Source: Allobosea sp. AAP35 (GTDB lineage: Bacteria > Pseudomonadota > Alphaproteobacteria > Rhizobiales > Beijerinckiaceae). From it: a stretch of DNA of 64,000 nucleotides. The stretch covers positions 434,001 to 498,000 of the forward strand of contig NZ_LJHQ01000003.1 of the NCBI RefSeq assembly GCF_001295925.1, written 5' to 3'. Below, in pieces: positions 16,352 through 25,110 of this stretch. Position 1 is the first letter of the stretch, and each line of letters opens with the position of its first letter. The notes beneath the pieces are model-generated. The model searched no databases. It was not told the origin of the DNA and saw only the letters and a program-made list of their open reading frames with translations. Both the position numbers and the translations under genes were made by a program.

Positions 16352-17287
16352 ATGACGACCGCGTTCCTCTTCCCCGGCCAGGGCTCCCAGGCTGTCGGCA
16401 TGGGCAAGAGCCTGGCCGAGACCTATCCGGTCGCGCGCGCCGTCTTCGACGAGGTCGATGAGGCTCTCTCGCAAAAGCTTTCGGCGGTGATGTGGGACGG
16501 GCCGCTTGAGACCTTGACCCTGACCGCCAATGCTCAGCCGGCGCTGCTCGCCGTCAGCCTGGCGGTGATCCGTGTGCTCGAGGCGGAAGCCGGCCTCGAC
16601 CTCAAGCGCGATGCGGCCTTCGTCGCCGGCCACTCGCTGGGGGAATATGCGGCGCTGGCGGCGGCGGGCACCTTCGGCATCGCGGATGCGGCGCGTCTGC
16701 TGCGGATTCGCGGCGATTCCATGCAGCAGGCCGTGCCGCCGGGCGAGGGCGCGATGGCGGCGCTCCTCGGGGCTGATCTCGATCTGGCGCGTGCGATCGC
16801 GGCCGATGCGGCGCAGGGCGCGGTCTGCGAGGTCGCCAATGACAATGGCGGCGGGCAGGTCGTGCTGTCGGGCGCCAAGGCGGCGATCGATCGCGCGATC
16901 GTGCTGGCCGGGGAACGCGGTGTCCGGCGCGCCATGCTGTTGCCGGTTTCGGCGCCCTTCCACTGTTCCATGATGCTGCCGGCTGCCGAGGCCATGCGGG
17001 CTGCCCTCGGCAAGGTCGCGATGCTGGCGCCCGTCGTGCCGGTGATGGCCAATGTCGGCGCCGCCCCGCTGGTCGAACCGGCTGCGATCCGCGACTCTCT
17101 TGTGGCGCAGGTTACCGGGACGGTGCGCTGGCGCGAATGCGTCGAGGCGATGACGGCAGCCGGCGTCACGCGGTTCGTCGAGGTCGGCAGCGGCAAGGTG
17201 CTGACCGGGCTGGTCAAGCGCATCGCCACCGGCGCGACGCCGATCTCGGTCGGAACGGCCGATGATATCGCAGGTTACAAGCCCTGA
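16352..17287 (+). CDS. fabD: Malonyl-CoA:ACP transacylase FabD
   Basis: A 311-residue acyltransferase that loads malonyl groups from CoA onto acyl carrier protein for fatty-acid elongation. FLFPGQGSQAVGMG opens the protein; the nucleophile is Ser95 in GHSLGEYAAL; the catalytic His is in SAPFHCSMM near residue 205. It heads the fabD-fabG-acpP-fabF series. Length matches the family (309 in E. coli). Confidence 0.98.
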   Translation: MTTAFLFPGQGSQAVGMGKSLAETYPVARAVFDEVDEALSQKLSAVMWDGPLETLTLTANAQPALLAVSLAVIRVLEAEAGLDLKRDAAFVAGHSLGEYAALAAAGTFGIADAARLLRIRGDSMQQAVPPGEGAMAALLGADLDLARAIAADAAQGAVCEVANDNGGGQVVLSGAKAAIDRAIVLAGERGVRRAMLLPVSAPFHCSMMLPAAEAMRAALGKVAMLAPVVPVMANVGAAPLVEPAAIRDSLVAQVTGTVRWRECVEAMTAAGVTRFVEVGSGKVLTGLVKRIATGATPISVGTADDIAGYKP

Positions 17288-17340
17288 ACGGGCAGGGCTC
17301 TCCAAGGAGCCATAACGGCAGAACGCCGAAAGGGGAGACG

Positions 17341-18078
17341 ATGCTTGATCTGACGGGAAAGAAGGCTCTGGTTACCGGCGCTACGGGCGGGCTGGGCGGG
17401 GCGATCGCGCGCGCGCTCCATGCACAGGGCGCCACCGTCGCTCTGTCCGGCACGCGCCAGGAGGCACTCGAGGCGCTGGCGGCCGAGCTTGGCGAGCGGG
17501 TCGTGATCACGCCCTGCAACCTTGCCGACAAGGAGTCGGTCGAGGCGCTGGTGCCGGCTGCCGAGGAGAAGCTCGGCGGGCTCGACATCCTCGTCAACAA
17601 TGCCGGCGTGACCAAGGACAATCTCTTCTTGCGCCTGAAGGACGACGACTGGGACAGCGTCATCGCCGTCAATCTGACGGCGGCCTTCCGGCTGTCGCGG
17701 GCAGCGGTGAAGTCGATGATGCGGCGCCGCTATGGCCGCATCATTTCAATCGGGTCCGTCGTCGGCACCACTGGCAATCCGGGACAGGGCAATTACGCCG
17801 CCTCCAAGGCCGGGCTTATCGGCATGTCGAAGGCGCTCGCCGCCGAAGTCGCCAGCCGCAACATCACCGTCAACGTCGTCTCGCCGGGTTTCATCGAGTC
17901 GCCGATGACGCAAGGTCTGACCGACAAGCAGCGCGAGGGCATCCTCTCCGACGTTCCCATGGGGCGCCTCGGCTCCGGCGCCGATGTGGCGGCCGCCGTG
18001 GCCTATCTCGCCAGCGCGGAGGCCGGCTATGTGACCGGGCAAACGCTGCATGTGAACGGCGGAATGACAATGATCTGA
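17341..18078 (+). CDS. fabG: 3-oxoacyl-ACP reductase FabG
   Basis: A 245-residue NADPH-dependent SDR that reduces 3-oxoacyl-ACP. It has TGATGGLGG for cofactor binding, NNAG (86-89), Ser139, Tyr152 and Lys156 in YAASK, and the C-terminal GQTLHVNGGMTMI typical of FabG. GGGGAG lies just ahead of the ATG as ribosome-binding site. Position between fabD and acpP makes this the housekeeping FabG rather than a paralogue. Confidence 0.98.
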   Translation: MLDLTGKKALVTGATGGLGGAIARALHAQGATVALSGTRQEALEALAAELGERVVITPCNLADKESVEALVPAAEEKLGGLDILVNNAGVTKDNLFLRLKDDDWDSVIAVNLTAAFRLSRAAVKSMMRRRYGRIISIGSVVGTTGNPGQGNYAASKAGLIGMSKALAAEVASRNITVNVVSPGFIESPMTQGLTDKQREGILSDVPMGRLGSGADVAAAVAYLASAEAGYVTGQTLHVNGGMTMI

Positions 18079-18334
18079 ACATGTTGAAACAAATCCTGGG
18101 CAATGGCCTTGCCCGCCCGGACGCTCTCGCCAGTCCCCATCGCGTGTGTTAACTAGCGCCGTCGGGGTGCGATGCTCTGTTCGGGGGACTTGACGGGAAC
18201 CCGGTTGTTGCGTTTGTGCAGGCTTCGCGTTCCGACCCGTCGACATCGTTTCGATGAGATGGGATTCAGGAGTGACTGTCCCTATATGCGGCGCGATCCA
18301 GCGTTGCGTGTTTCAATCTTTAAGGAATAGACCC

Positions 18335-18568
18335 ATGAGCGATGTCGCCGAGCGCGTGAAGAAGATCGTGGTCGAGCATCTCGGCGTCGAGCCTGAGAAG
18401 GTCGTGGATGGCGCCAATTTCATCGAGGATCTTGGGGCTGACAGCCTCGATACGGTCGAGCTCGTGATGGCGTTCGAGGAAGAATTCGGCGTCGAGATCC
18501 CCGACGATGCCGCCGAGACGATCGTGACCGTCGGCGACGCCGTCAAGTTCCTCTCCAAGGCCGCCTGA
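18335..18568 (+). CDS. acpP: Acyl carrier protein
   Basis: A 77-residue, strongly acidic ACP starting at ATG 18335 ([12 protein letters not shown]) after TAAGGA. The phosphopantetheine Ser is in [18 protein letters not shown], about residue 37. The upstream in-frame extension to 18254 is not part of the protein. The stop codon and last residues lie inside an 18-base tandem repeat that continues past the gene. Confidence 0.98.
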   Translation: MSDVAERVKKIVVEHLGVEPEKVVDGANFIEDLGADSLDTVELVMAFEEEFGVEIPDDAAETIVTVGDAVKFLSKAA

Positions 18569-18609
18569 TCGATCAAGGTCGCCTGATCGATAAGGACAGC
18601 CTGATCGAT
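18556..18609 (+). repeat. Three tandem copies of an 18-base unit spanning the acpP stop codon
   Basis: Copies lie at 18556-18573 (CAAGGCCGCCTGATCGAT), 18574-18591 (one base different) and 18592-18609 (three more differences). The first copy encodes the final ACP residues and its stop, so the unit seems to have arisen by duplication of the gene's 3' end. Each copy contains TGATCGAT, which can base-pair with its neighbours. Confidence 0.9.
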
Positions 18610-18640
18610 CGTTTCCAGGCCGGCCGCTGCAGAAAGCATC

Positions 18641-19927
18641 ATGGTTTCACGCAGTTTCCCGATGCGACGTGTCGTCGTGACCGGACTTGGCATGGTCTCG
18701 CCGCTCGCCTGCGGCGTAGAACCGACCTGGTCTCGTATTTTGGCCGGCGCCAGTGGCGCCGGCCCCATCACCAGCTTCGACTGCAGCGATCTGCCGGCGC
18801 GCATCGCCTGCAACATCACGCGTGGCGATGGCTCGAACGGGACCTTCAATCCAGATGACTGGATGGAGCCCAAGGAGCAGCGCAAGGTTGACGACTTCAT
18901 CGTCTTCGCGATGGCCGCCGCCAAGCAGGCGCTGGCGGACGCGAACTGGAAGCCTGAAAGCTACGAGGACCAGATCGCGACGGGTGTCGCCATCGGTTCC
19001 GGCATCGGCGGCCTCGGCGGCATCTACGAAGCCTCGATCCTGCTGAAGGAGCGCGGTCCGCGCCGGCTGTCGCCCTTCTTCATTCCGGGCCGCCTGAGCA
19101 ATCTCGCTGCCGGCTACGTGTCGATCGAATACGGCCTGAAGGGCCCCAATCATTCCGTGGTGACCGCCTGCTCCACGGGCGCGCATGCCATCGGCGACGC
19201 CTCGCGCATGATTGCGCTCGGCGATGCCGACGTGATGCTCGCCGGCGGCGCCGAATCGGCGATCAACCGTCTCGGCATCGCCGGTTTCTGCGCCTGTCGC
19301 GCGCTCTCCACGAATTTCAACGACACGCCCGAGAAGGCGTCGCGCCCTTATGACAAGGATCGCGACGGCTTCGTGATGGGCGAGGGTGCTGGCGTCGTCG
19401 TGCTCGAGGAACTCGAACACGCTTTGGCCCGCGGCGCGCGCATCTATGCGGAGGTCGTCGGCTACGGCATGTCAGGCGACGCCTATCACATCACCTCGCC
19501 GGCCGAGGATGGCGATGGCGCCTATCGTTGCATGGCCATGGCGCTGAACCGGGCGGGCATTGCAGCTTCCGAACTTGATTACATCAACGCGCACGGCACC
19601 TCGACGCAGCTTGGCGATGAGATCGAACTGCGCGCCGTCGAGCGGCTGCTCGCCAACGCGCCGAAGAAGCCGGCAATGTCCTCGACCAAATCGGCGACCG
19701 GCCATCTGCTCGGAGCGGCCGGGGCGGTCGAGGCCATTTTCGCGATCCTCGCAATACGCGACCAGATCGCACCGCCAACCATCAACCTCGACAACCCTTC
19801 CGTCGAAACCGATCTCGATCTCGTGCCGCATGTTGCGCAGAATCGGGATATCGACGTCGTGCTGTCGAACTCTTTTGGCTTCGGCGGGACCAATGCCTCG
19901 CTGGTGATGCGGCGTTTCAAGGAGTAG
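18641..19927 (+). CDS. fabF: Beta-ketoacyl-ACP synthase II FabF
   Basis: A condensing enzyme that extends acyl-ACP by two carbons. The catalytic triad is visible: Cys177 in VVTACSTGAHAIG, His in NAHGTSTQLGD and His in SATGHLLGAAGAVEA. Length is 428 residues from ATG 18641; an internal ATG at 18662 (MRRVVVTGLG) matches the usual family start and may be the true one. An insertion near residues 64-85 (DGSNGTFNPDDWMEPKEQ) is normal for FabF. It follows acpP as in most proteobacteria. Confidence 0.97.
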   Translation: MVSRSFPMRRVVVTGLGMVSPLACGVEPTWSRILAGASGAGPITSFDCSDLPARIACNITRGDGSNGTFNPDDWMEPKEQRKVDDFIVFAMAAAKQALADANWKPESYEDQIATGVAIGSGIGGLGGIYEASILLKERGPRRLSPFFIPGRLSNLAAGYVSIEYGLKGPNHSVVTACSTGAHAIGDASRMIALGDADVMLAGGAESAINRLGIAGFCACRALSTNFNDTPEKASRPYDKDRDGFVMGEGAGVVVLEELEHALARGARIYAEVVGYGMSGDAYHITSPAEDGDGAYRCMAMALNRAGIAASELDYINAHGTSTQLGDEIELRAVERLLANAPKKPAMSSTKSATGHLLGAAGAVEAIFAILAIRDQIAPPTINLDNPSVETDLDLVPHVAQNRDIDVVLSNSFGFGGTNASLVMRRFKE

Positions 19928-19976
19928 GCGGCGGCACCGCAAAGCGCGCTTTCGCCATATTCTTCACTAGAGTGCG

Positions 19977-20049
19977 CGACAGCTGTCGGTCACGAATTCG
20001 CTTTCGCGAGCACCGAGAATGCAGTTCTATTGCATCAGCTGTCAGCTGA
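19977..20049. promoter_or_regulatory. Two CAGCTG-containing palindromes before mltG
   Basis: CGACAGCTGTCG (19977-19988) is a perfect 12-base palindrome. TCAGCTGTCAGCTGA (20035-20049) is a perfect palindrome around its central T. They share the core CAGCTGTC and sit 46 bases apart in the fabF-mltG gap, the second ending 74 bases before the mltG start. They could be operator sites for a dimeric regulator; no regulator is known to me for this motif. Confidence 0.35.
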
Positions 20050-20123
20050 GTGTGCCCGGTTCGGCGGCTTGCGCCCGACCGGTGATCCTGCCGTGATGAA
20101 GTGAAACTGCGAGCGCTACAGCC

Positions 20124-21497
20124 GTGAATCATTCGCCCCGCGTCGCCCCGAAAAGCCCCAGCGAGGCCCTGAAGCCGGTCGCGCCGCCCGCGCCTCCGCC
20201 GAAAGCCCGCCGCCGCCGGCGCAGCAGCCCTTTCATCGCCATGATGAGCGGGCTGTTCACGGCCGTCCTGGTCGTTGCGGGACTGGCCGGCGCGGGCTTC
20301 GTCATGGTCGGCACCCAGAGCCGTGCGCCCGGACCGCTGGCGAACGACCGAGTCCTGATCATCCCCAAGGACAGTGGCCTGACCGAGATTGCCGATCTGT
20401 TGCAGCGGGAAGGCATGATCGAGCACCCCTGGACCTTCCGGATTTCGGCGCTGGCCAGCGGCAACTGGACGAAGCTCAAGGCTGGCGAATATCTGTTCAA
20501 GGCGCGGATCAGCCAGGCGGAAATCCTCGACATCATTGCCGACGGCAAGGTGGTCGAGCATTCGATCACCGTGCCGGAAGGCCTGACCAGCGAGCAGATC
20601 GTCGCCCGCCTGCGCGAGAATGAACTCCTCACCGGCGATATCATCCAGGTACCGCGCGAAGGCTCGATTTTGCCCGATACCTATCGGATACCGCGCGGCT
20701 TCAGCCGGCAAGCGATCATCGACCGCATGGCGCGCGACCAGCGCGCGGTGCTCGCCCGGATTTGGGAGCGTAAACCCGCCGACCTGCCGATCAAGACCCC
20801 TCAGGAACTCGTTGTTCTGGCCTCGATTGTCGAGAAGGAAACGGGTCGTGCCGACGAGCGGCCGCGCGTCGCGGGCGTTTTCATCAATCGGCTTAACCGC
20901 AAGATGAAGCTGCAATCCGACCCGACGATCGTCTACGGCATCGTCGGCGGCAAGGGCACGCTCGGCCGCTCGATCCTGCGCAGCGAGATCACGCAGCCGA
21001 CGCCCTACAACACCTACGCCATCGATGGTTTGCCGCCGGGACCGATTGCCAATCCTGGCCGCGCGGCCATGGAAGCGGTGGTCAACCATTCCCGCACCAA
21101 GGATCTCTATTTCGTCGCCGATGGCAGCGGCGGGCATGCTTTCGCCGAGACTCTCGAACAGCACAACCGCAATGTCGGGCGCTGGCGCCAGATCGAGGCG
21201 GCGCGCCGCGAGCCGGGCAAGCCGCCGGCCGAGGCCTCCGTCGACAAGGTCGAGCCGCCGGCGGCCCCCGATCAGCGCACCGAAGCTCCGACACCGGCCG
21301 AGGGCGAAGCCATTGAGACCTGGCCCGTCCCGGGCAACCGCCGGGCCGGCGGGCCGGCGCTCCAACAGGGCGCAAGCCTCGCGGGCGCTTCGCGCGCGCG
21401 TGCTTTCGACGCATCGGAGGGGACCCCGCGAGACCCGCTTCTGAACAAGACCTTCGATCTGAATTCGCCCCAGCGGATCCCGGTTCTCAGACCCTAG
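20124..21497 (+). CDS. mltG: Endolytic murein transglycosylase MltG
   Basis: A 457-residue inner-membrane lytic transglycosylase that cuts nascent glycan strands. It starts with GTG 20124. A Pro- and Arg-rich cytoplasmic segment is followed by a transmembrane helix (38-62), a LysM-like part and the YceG domain. The catalytic Glu is about 237 in LASIVEKETG, followed by RPRVAGVFINRL and SDPTIVYG. The C-terminal 100 residues are Pro/Ala-rich and probably disordered, longer than in E. coli MltG (340 residues). It follows fabF as in many proteobacteria. Confidence 0.95.
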   Translation: MNHSPRVAPKSPSEALKPVAPPAPPPKARRRRRSSPFIAMMSGLFTAVLVVAGLAGAGFVMVGTQSRAPGPLANDRVLIIPKDSGLTEIADLLQREGMIEHPWTFRISALASGNWTKLKAGEYLFKARISQAEILDIIADGKVVEHSITVPEGLTSEQIVARLRENELLTGDIIQVPREGSILPDTYRIPRGFSRQAIIDRMARDQRAVLARIWERKPADLPIKTPQELVVLASIVEKETGRADERPRVAGVFINRLNRKMKLQSDPTIVYGIVGGKGTLGRSILRSEITQPTPYNTYAIDGLPPGPIANPGRAAMEAVVNHSRTKDLYFVADGSGGHAFAETLEQHNRNVGRWRQIEAARREPGKPPAEASVDKVEPPAAPDQRTEAPTPAEGEAIETWPVPGNRRAGGPALQQGASLAGASRARAFDASEGTPRDPLLNKTFDLNSPQRIPVLRP

Positions 21498-21662
21498 GCG
21501 GCCGTCTGTCTGGAGTGCGGGCACTCCAGTGGCTTCGGTTTGAGATCGATTAACGGGTCGCGGTCCCCATCTTCCTGGTCGGGCCGGCGGTGGTGCGCTT
21601 GCCCCCGGTATGTCCCGCCACTAGGGTCCCGCCGCATCAGGCGGTGGGGAGACCGAAGTGAC

Positions 21663-22544
21663 ATGGCCATCGAAAGCATGACCGGGTTTGCTCGGGCGGC
21701 AGGGACTGTGGGTGTCCACGCCTTCGCCTGGGAGGTCCGCAGCGTCAACGGTCGAGGGCTGGATCTGCGCGTGCGGGTGCCGCCGGGCTTCGAGATCCTG
21801 GCTGAAGCTGCGCGAAAGCGCCTGACTGGCGCCTTCGCCCGTGGCACGCTCCACGTCAATCTGCAGATCAGCAGCGATGCCGGGCCCCCACGTCCGCGCA
21901 TCAACGAGGCCGTGCTCGCGGCCCTGCTCGAATCGATCGCGCGGCTGCCGGCGTCCGAAACGGTCCGTCCCCCATCCTATGACGGGTTGCTGGGTATCCG
22001 CGGCGTGATCGAACTCGCCGAAGACGGCGAGGACGCGCTGACCGTCCTCGAGGCGCCGGTTCTGGCAGGGCTCGAAGCGGTCGTGCTCGGGCTGAAGGAG
22101 GCGCGCGCCAGCGAAGGACGCGCGCTCGAAGCCGTTCTCAATGGCCATTTGGAGGCGATTGCCCGCCTCACGACCCAGGCCGAGAGCCATCCGGCTCGCG
22201 GCGTCGATGCGATTCGGCTGCGCATCGCCTCGCAGGTCGCGGCGCTGCTGGAGGCAAGCCAGGCGCTCGACCCGCAGCGCCTGCATCAGGAAGCGGCGCT
22301 GCTGGCGGTGAAGGCCGACATCCGCGAGGAGATCGACCGGCTCCAGGCCCATGTCGTGGCGCTGCGCCTGCTGCTGGAGCAGGGCGGTCCGATCGGCCGC
22401 AAGCTCGATTTCCTCTCGCAGGAGTTCGGCCGCGAGGCCTCCACGCTCTGCGCCAAGGCGGGTGATGCCGGCTTGTCCCGCATCGGCCTGGAACTGCGCA
22501 CGGTCGTCGACCAGATGCGCGAGCAGGTTCAGAATGTGGAGTGA
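21663..22544 (+). CDS. yicC: YicC family endoribonuclease
   Basis: A 293-residue protein starting at ATG 21663 (MAIESMTGFARA), the signature start of the YicC family. The C-terminal part has EIDRLQAHV, GPIGRKLDFLSQEFGREASTL and the final helix. E. coli YicC is an endoribonuclease that affects small-RNA turnover. The gene runs almost directly into gmk, a conserved pairing. A longer frame beginning at 21540 lacks family similarity and is not used. Confidence 0.94.
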   Translation: MAIESMTGFARAAGTVGVHAFAWEVRSVNGRGLDLRVRVPPGFEILAEAARKRLTGAFARGTLHVNLQISSDAGPPRPRINEAVLAALLESIARLPASETVRPPSYDGLLGIRGVIELAEDGEDALTVLEAPVLAGLEAVVLGLKEARASEGRALEAVLNGHLEAIARLTTQAESHPARGVDAIRLRIASQVAALLEASQALDPQRLHQEAALLAVKADIREEIDRLQAHVVALRLLLEQGGPIGRKLDFLSQEFGREASTLCAKAGDAGLSRIGLELRTVVDQMREQVQNVE

Positions 22545-22550
22545 GTGTTG

Positions 22551-23204
22551 ATGCCCGATATCGCGCGCCCGGCCCGCCGCGGGCTGATCATGATCATGTC
22601 CTCGCCGTCTGGGGCCGGAAAATCGACGCTGACTCGGACGCTGTCGAAGTCGCCGAGCGAAACCAATCTCGATCTGTCGATTTCGGTGACGACGCGCGCC
22701 AAGCGGCCCTCCGAGATCGAGGGCGTGCATTACCACTTCATCGACCGCGAAACCTTCGACCAGATGCGCGAGCGCGACGAGCTGCTCGAATGGGCCGAGG
22801 TGCACGGCAATGGCTATGGCACGCCGCGCAAGCCCGTTGAGACCTCGCTGAAGGCCGGTCGCGACGTGCTGTTCGATATCGACTGGCAGGGCACGCAGCA
22901 GATCCTCGAGCGGGCTCGCGAGGATGTCGTCTCGATCTTCATCCTGCCGCCCTCGATGGCCGAGCTGCGCTCGCGCCTGGTGCGCCGGGCGGAGGATGCG
23001 CCCGATGTCATCGCCCGGCGGCTGGCCAATGCCCGCGAGGAGATCGCGCGCTGGAGCGTCTACGACTATGTCATCGTCAACGACGATCTCGAAAAAGCCT
23101 ATGAGGCCGTCCGCTCGATCCTCGCGGCCGAGCGGCTCAAGCGCAGCCGCGCCGTGGGGCTCGGCGCCTTCGTCGAGCGACTGCTGACGGAGACCCTGCC
23201 CTGA
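22551..23204 (+). CDS. gmk: Guanylate kinase
   Basis: A 217-residue kinase that phosphorylates GMP to GDP. The P-loop is SSPSGAGKSTL and the GMP-binding part includes ISVTTRAKRPSEIEGVHYHF and FDIDWQGTQQI. The frame has GTG-TTG-ATG in a row; I choose the ATG at 22551, six bases after the yicC stop. Length is as expected (207 in E. coli). Confidence 0.97.
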   Translation: MPDIARPARRGLIMIMSSPSGAGKSTLTRTLSKSPSETNLDLSISVTTRAKRPSEIEGVHYHFIDRETFDQMRERDELLEWAEVHGNGYGTPRKPVETSLKAGRDVLFDIDWQGTQQILERAREDVVSIFILPPSMAELRSRLVRRAEDAPDVIARRLANAREEIARWSVYDYVIVNDDLEKAYEAVRSILAAERLKRSRAVGLGAFVERLLTETLP

Positions 23205-23214
23205 AGGCTTCGCC

Positions 23215-24204
23215 TCAGTTGGGTTGGATGCCGGCCTCTCGCACGACCTTGGCCCAGCGCAGCGTATCGGCGGCGATGACGGCAGCAAGCGCGGCGGGGG
23301 AATTGCCGATCGGCTGGGCGCCCTGTGCCGCCAACGCAGCCACGACATCAGGCGCCCGAAGAGCGTCGGCTACCGCCTGGTTCAGCCGCGCAACGCTATG
23401 AGCGGGCGTGCCGGCAGGCGCCATCAGTGCATACCAGGACACCGCCTCGAAGCCGGGCAGCGCCAGCGCCTCGGCGATCGTCGGCAAGTTCGGCAACACC
23501 GCGCTGCGCTGGCTGCTGGCAAGCCCGAGCGCGCGCAGCTGGCCCGCGTCGATCAAGGGCTTGGCGGTCGAGAGCTGCGCCACGATCAGATCGACATCGC
23601 CGCGCATCACGTCGGTCAGCGCCGGCGCGACGCCGCGATAGGGCACATGCGTCATGCTGAAGCCGGCCGATCGCGCCAGCAGTTCCGCCGCGAGATGAGC
23701 CAGGCTTCCGGCTCCCGGCGATGCATAGGTCAGCTTGTCGGTGCCGGCGCGTCCGCGCGCGACCAGGTCCTGCAACGAGGTGATCCGTGAAGCCGCAGAG
23801 ACGACCAGCACGTTCTCGACGCTGGCGATCTGCGTGACGGGCGCGAAATCCTTGACCGGATCATAAGGTAAATTGGCGAAGAGCGCGGGGTTCACCGCGG
23901 CATTGCCGACCGGCATGAGCGCCAGCGTGTGTCCGTCGGGCTCGGCCTTGGCGACGGCCGCCATCGCGGTGTTGCCCTGCGCCCCGACCCGGTTCTCGAC
24001 CGTCACGCCCAGGCCCCAGCGCTGGGTCAACTTCTCCGCCACGATTCTGGCAAGCGCGTCGGGCGCCCCGCCGGCCGCAAAGCCGACGACGATCCGGATG
24101 GGCCTGTTGGGAAAATCCGAAGTTTGCGCCGCGGCAGGCGAGGCCAGTATCGCGACGGCGACACACAGGCCGATCTTCAGCAGCGACGGTCTGGCAGGCA
24201 TCAT
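23215..24204 (-). CDS. Bug family (tripartite tricarboxylate transporter) solute-binding protein
   Basis: A 329-residue periplasmic receptor with a signal peptide (hydrophobic 8-24, cleavage near ASPAAAQT). PNRPIRIVVGFAAGGAPDAL, the QGNTAMAAVAKAEPDGHTL region and GSLAHLAAELL are typical of Bug/TctC proteins, which bind carboxylates or related small molecules. No TctA/TctB permease genes are nearby, so it is an orphan. It sits in reverse orientation between gmk and rsmA, which suggests insertion. The ligand cannot be predicted. Confidence 0.88.
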   Translation of the reverse strand: MMPARPSLLKIGLCVAVAILASPAAAQTSDFPNRPIRIVVGFAAGGAPDALARIVAEKLTQRWGLGVTVENRVGAQGNTAMAAVAKAEPDGHTLALMPVGNAAVNPALFANLPYDPVKDFAPVTQIASVENVLVVSAASRITSLQDLVARGRAGTDKLTYASPGAGSLAHLAAELLARSAGFSMTHVPYRGVAPALTDVMRGDVDLIVAQLSTAKPLIDAGQLRALGLASSQRSAVLPNLPTIAEALALPGFEAVSWYALMAPAGTPAHSVARLNQAVADALRAPDVVAALAAQGAQPIGNSPAALAAVIAADTLRWAKVVREAGIQPN

Positions 24205-24240
24205 GGCGGCGTCTCCGACGGTTGATGGCGATGCGCTCGC

Positions 24241-25110
24241 TCAGGCCGGCGCGTCACCCTGGCGCAGATGTCGCGGCAGGGCGTTCGCCAGACGCACAAA
24301 ACTTGCCACTGGCACCTCCTCGGCGCGCGCGGTGGGCACGATCCCGGCGTCCTCGATCCAGTCTCCCGGCTCCGCGAGAACCGCCTTGAGGCTCTGCCGC
24401 AGCATCTTGCGGCGCTGCCCGAAGGCGGCGAGCGTGATCCGTTCGAGCAGGCGCCGGTCGCAGGGCTCCGGGTCCTGCCGCGGCAGGAGATGCACCACCG
24501 CCGAGGTGATCTTGGGGGGCGGCACGAAGGCGCTGCGGGGTACGTCGAACAGGATCTTCGTCTCGCAGCGCCAGTTGCACAGCACCGCAAGCCGGCCATA
24601 ATCGGCGCGCTGCTCGGGCGTCGCCACGATCCGCTCGGCGACCTCGCGCTGGAACATCAGCGTCAGCGAGGTCCACCAGGGCGGCCAGGCTTCGCCGCTG
24701 AGCCAGCCGACCAGAAGCGGGGTGCCGATGTTGTAGGGCAGGTTGGCGATGATCCGGGCAGGTCGGCCTTCGAGACGGGCCGACAGATCGACAGCCAGAG
24801 CATCGCCATCGACGACCTCGAGCCGGCCTGGATAATGCTCGGCGATTTCCTGCAGCGCCGGCAGGCAGCGCCGGTCGCGCTCGATGGCGATCACGCGGGC
24901 CGCACCATTGGCGAGCAGAGCCCGCGTCAGCCCGCCCGGCCCTGGCCCGATCTCGACCACGGTCTCTCCCTCGAGCGCACCGGCTGCGCGAGCGATCCGC
25001 GAGGTCAGGTTGAGATCGTAGAGAAAATTCTGGCCTAGTGACTTCTGCGCCATCAGGCCATGGCGCTCGACCACCTCGCGCAAAGGCGGCAGCGTGTCGA
25101 TCTGGCTCAT
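24241..25110 (-). CDS. rsmA: 16S rRNA (adenine1518/1519-N6) dimethyltransferase RsmA
   Basis: A 289-residue KsgA-type methyltransferase that dimethylates two adenines in helix 45 of 16S rRNA during 30S maturation. [10 protein letters not shown], the SAM motif [13 protein letters not shown], and the catalytic [11 protein letters not shown] are visible, as is [19 protein letters not shown]. The start overlaps the pdxA stop (ATGA), so the two are coupled. Confidence 0.97.
   Translation of the reverse strand: MSQIDTLPPLREVVERHGLMAQKSLGQNFLYDLNLTSRIARAAGALEGETVVEIGPGPGGLTRALLANGAARVIAIERDRRCLPALQEIAEHYPGRLEVVDGDALAVDLSARLEGRPARIIANLPYNIGTPLLVGWLSGEAWPPWWTSLTLMFQREVAERIVATPEQRADYGRLAVLCNWRCETKILFDVPRSAFVPPPKITSAVVHLLPRQDPEPCDRRLLERITLAAFGQRRKMLRQSLKAVLAEPGDWIEDAGIVPTARAEEVPVASFVRLANALPRHLRQGDAPA

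Noticed and set aside
18172-18330. Small frame upstream of acpP
   Set aside because: No ribosome-binding site, Arg-rich without structure, and it ends just before acpP; more likely untranslated leader.
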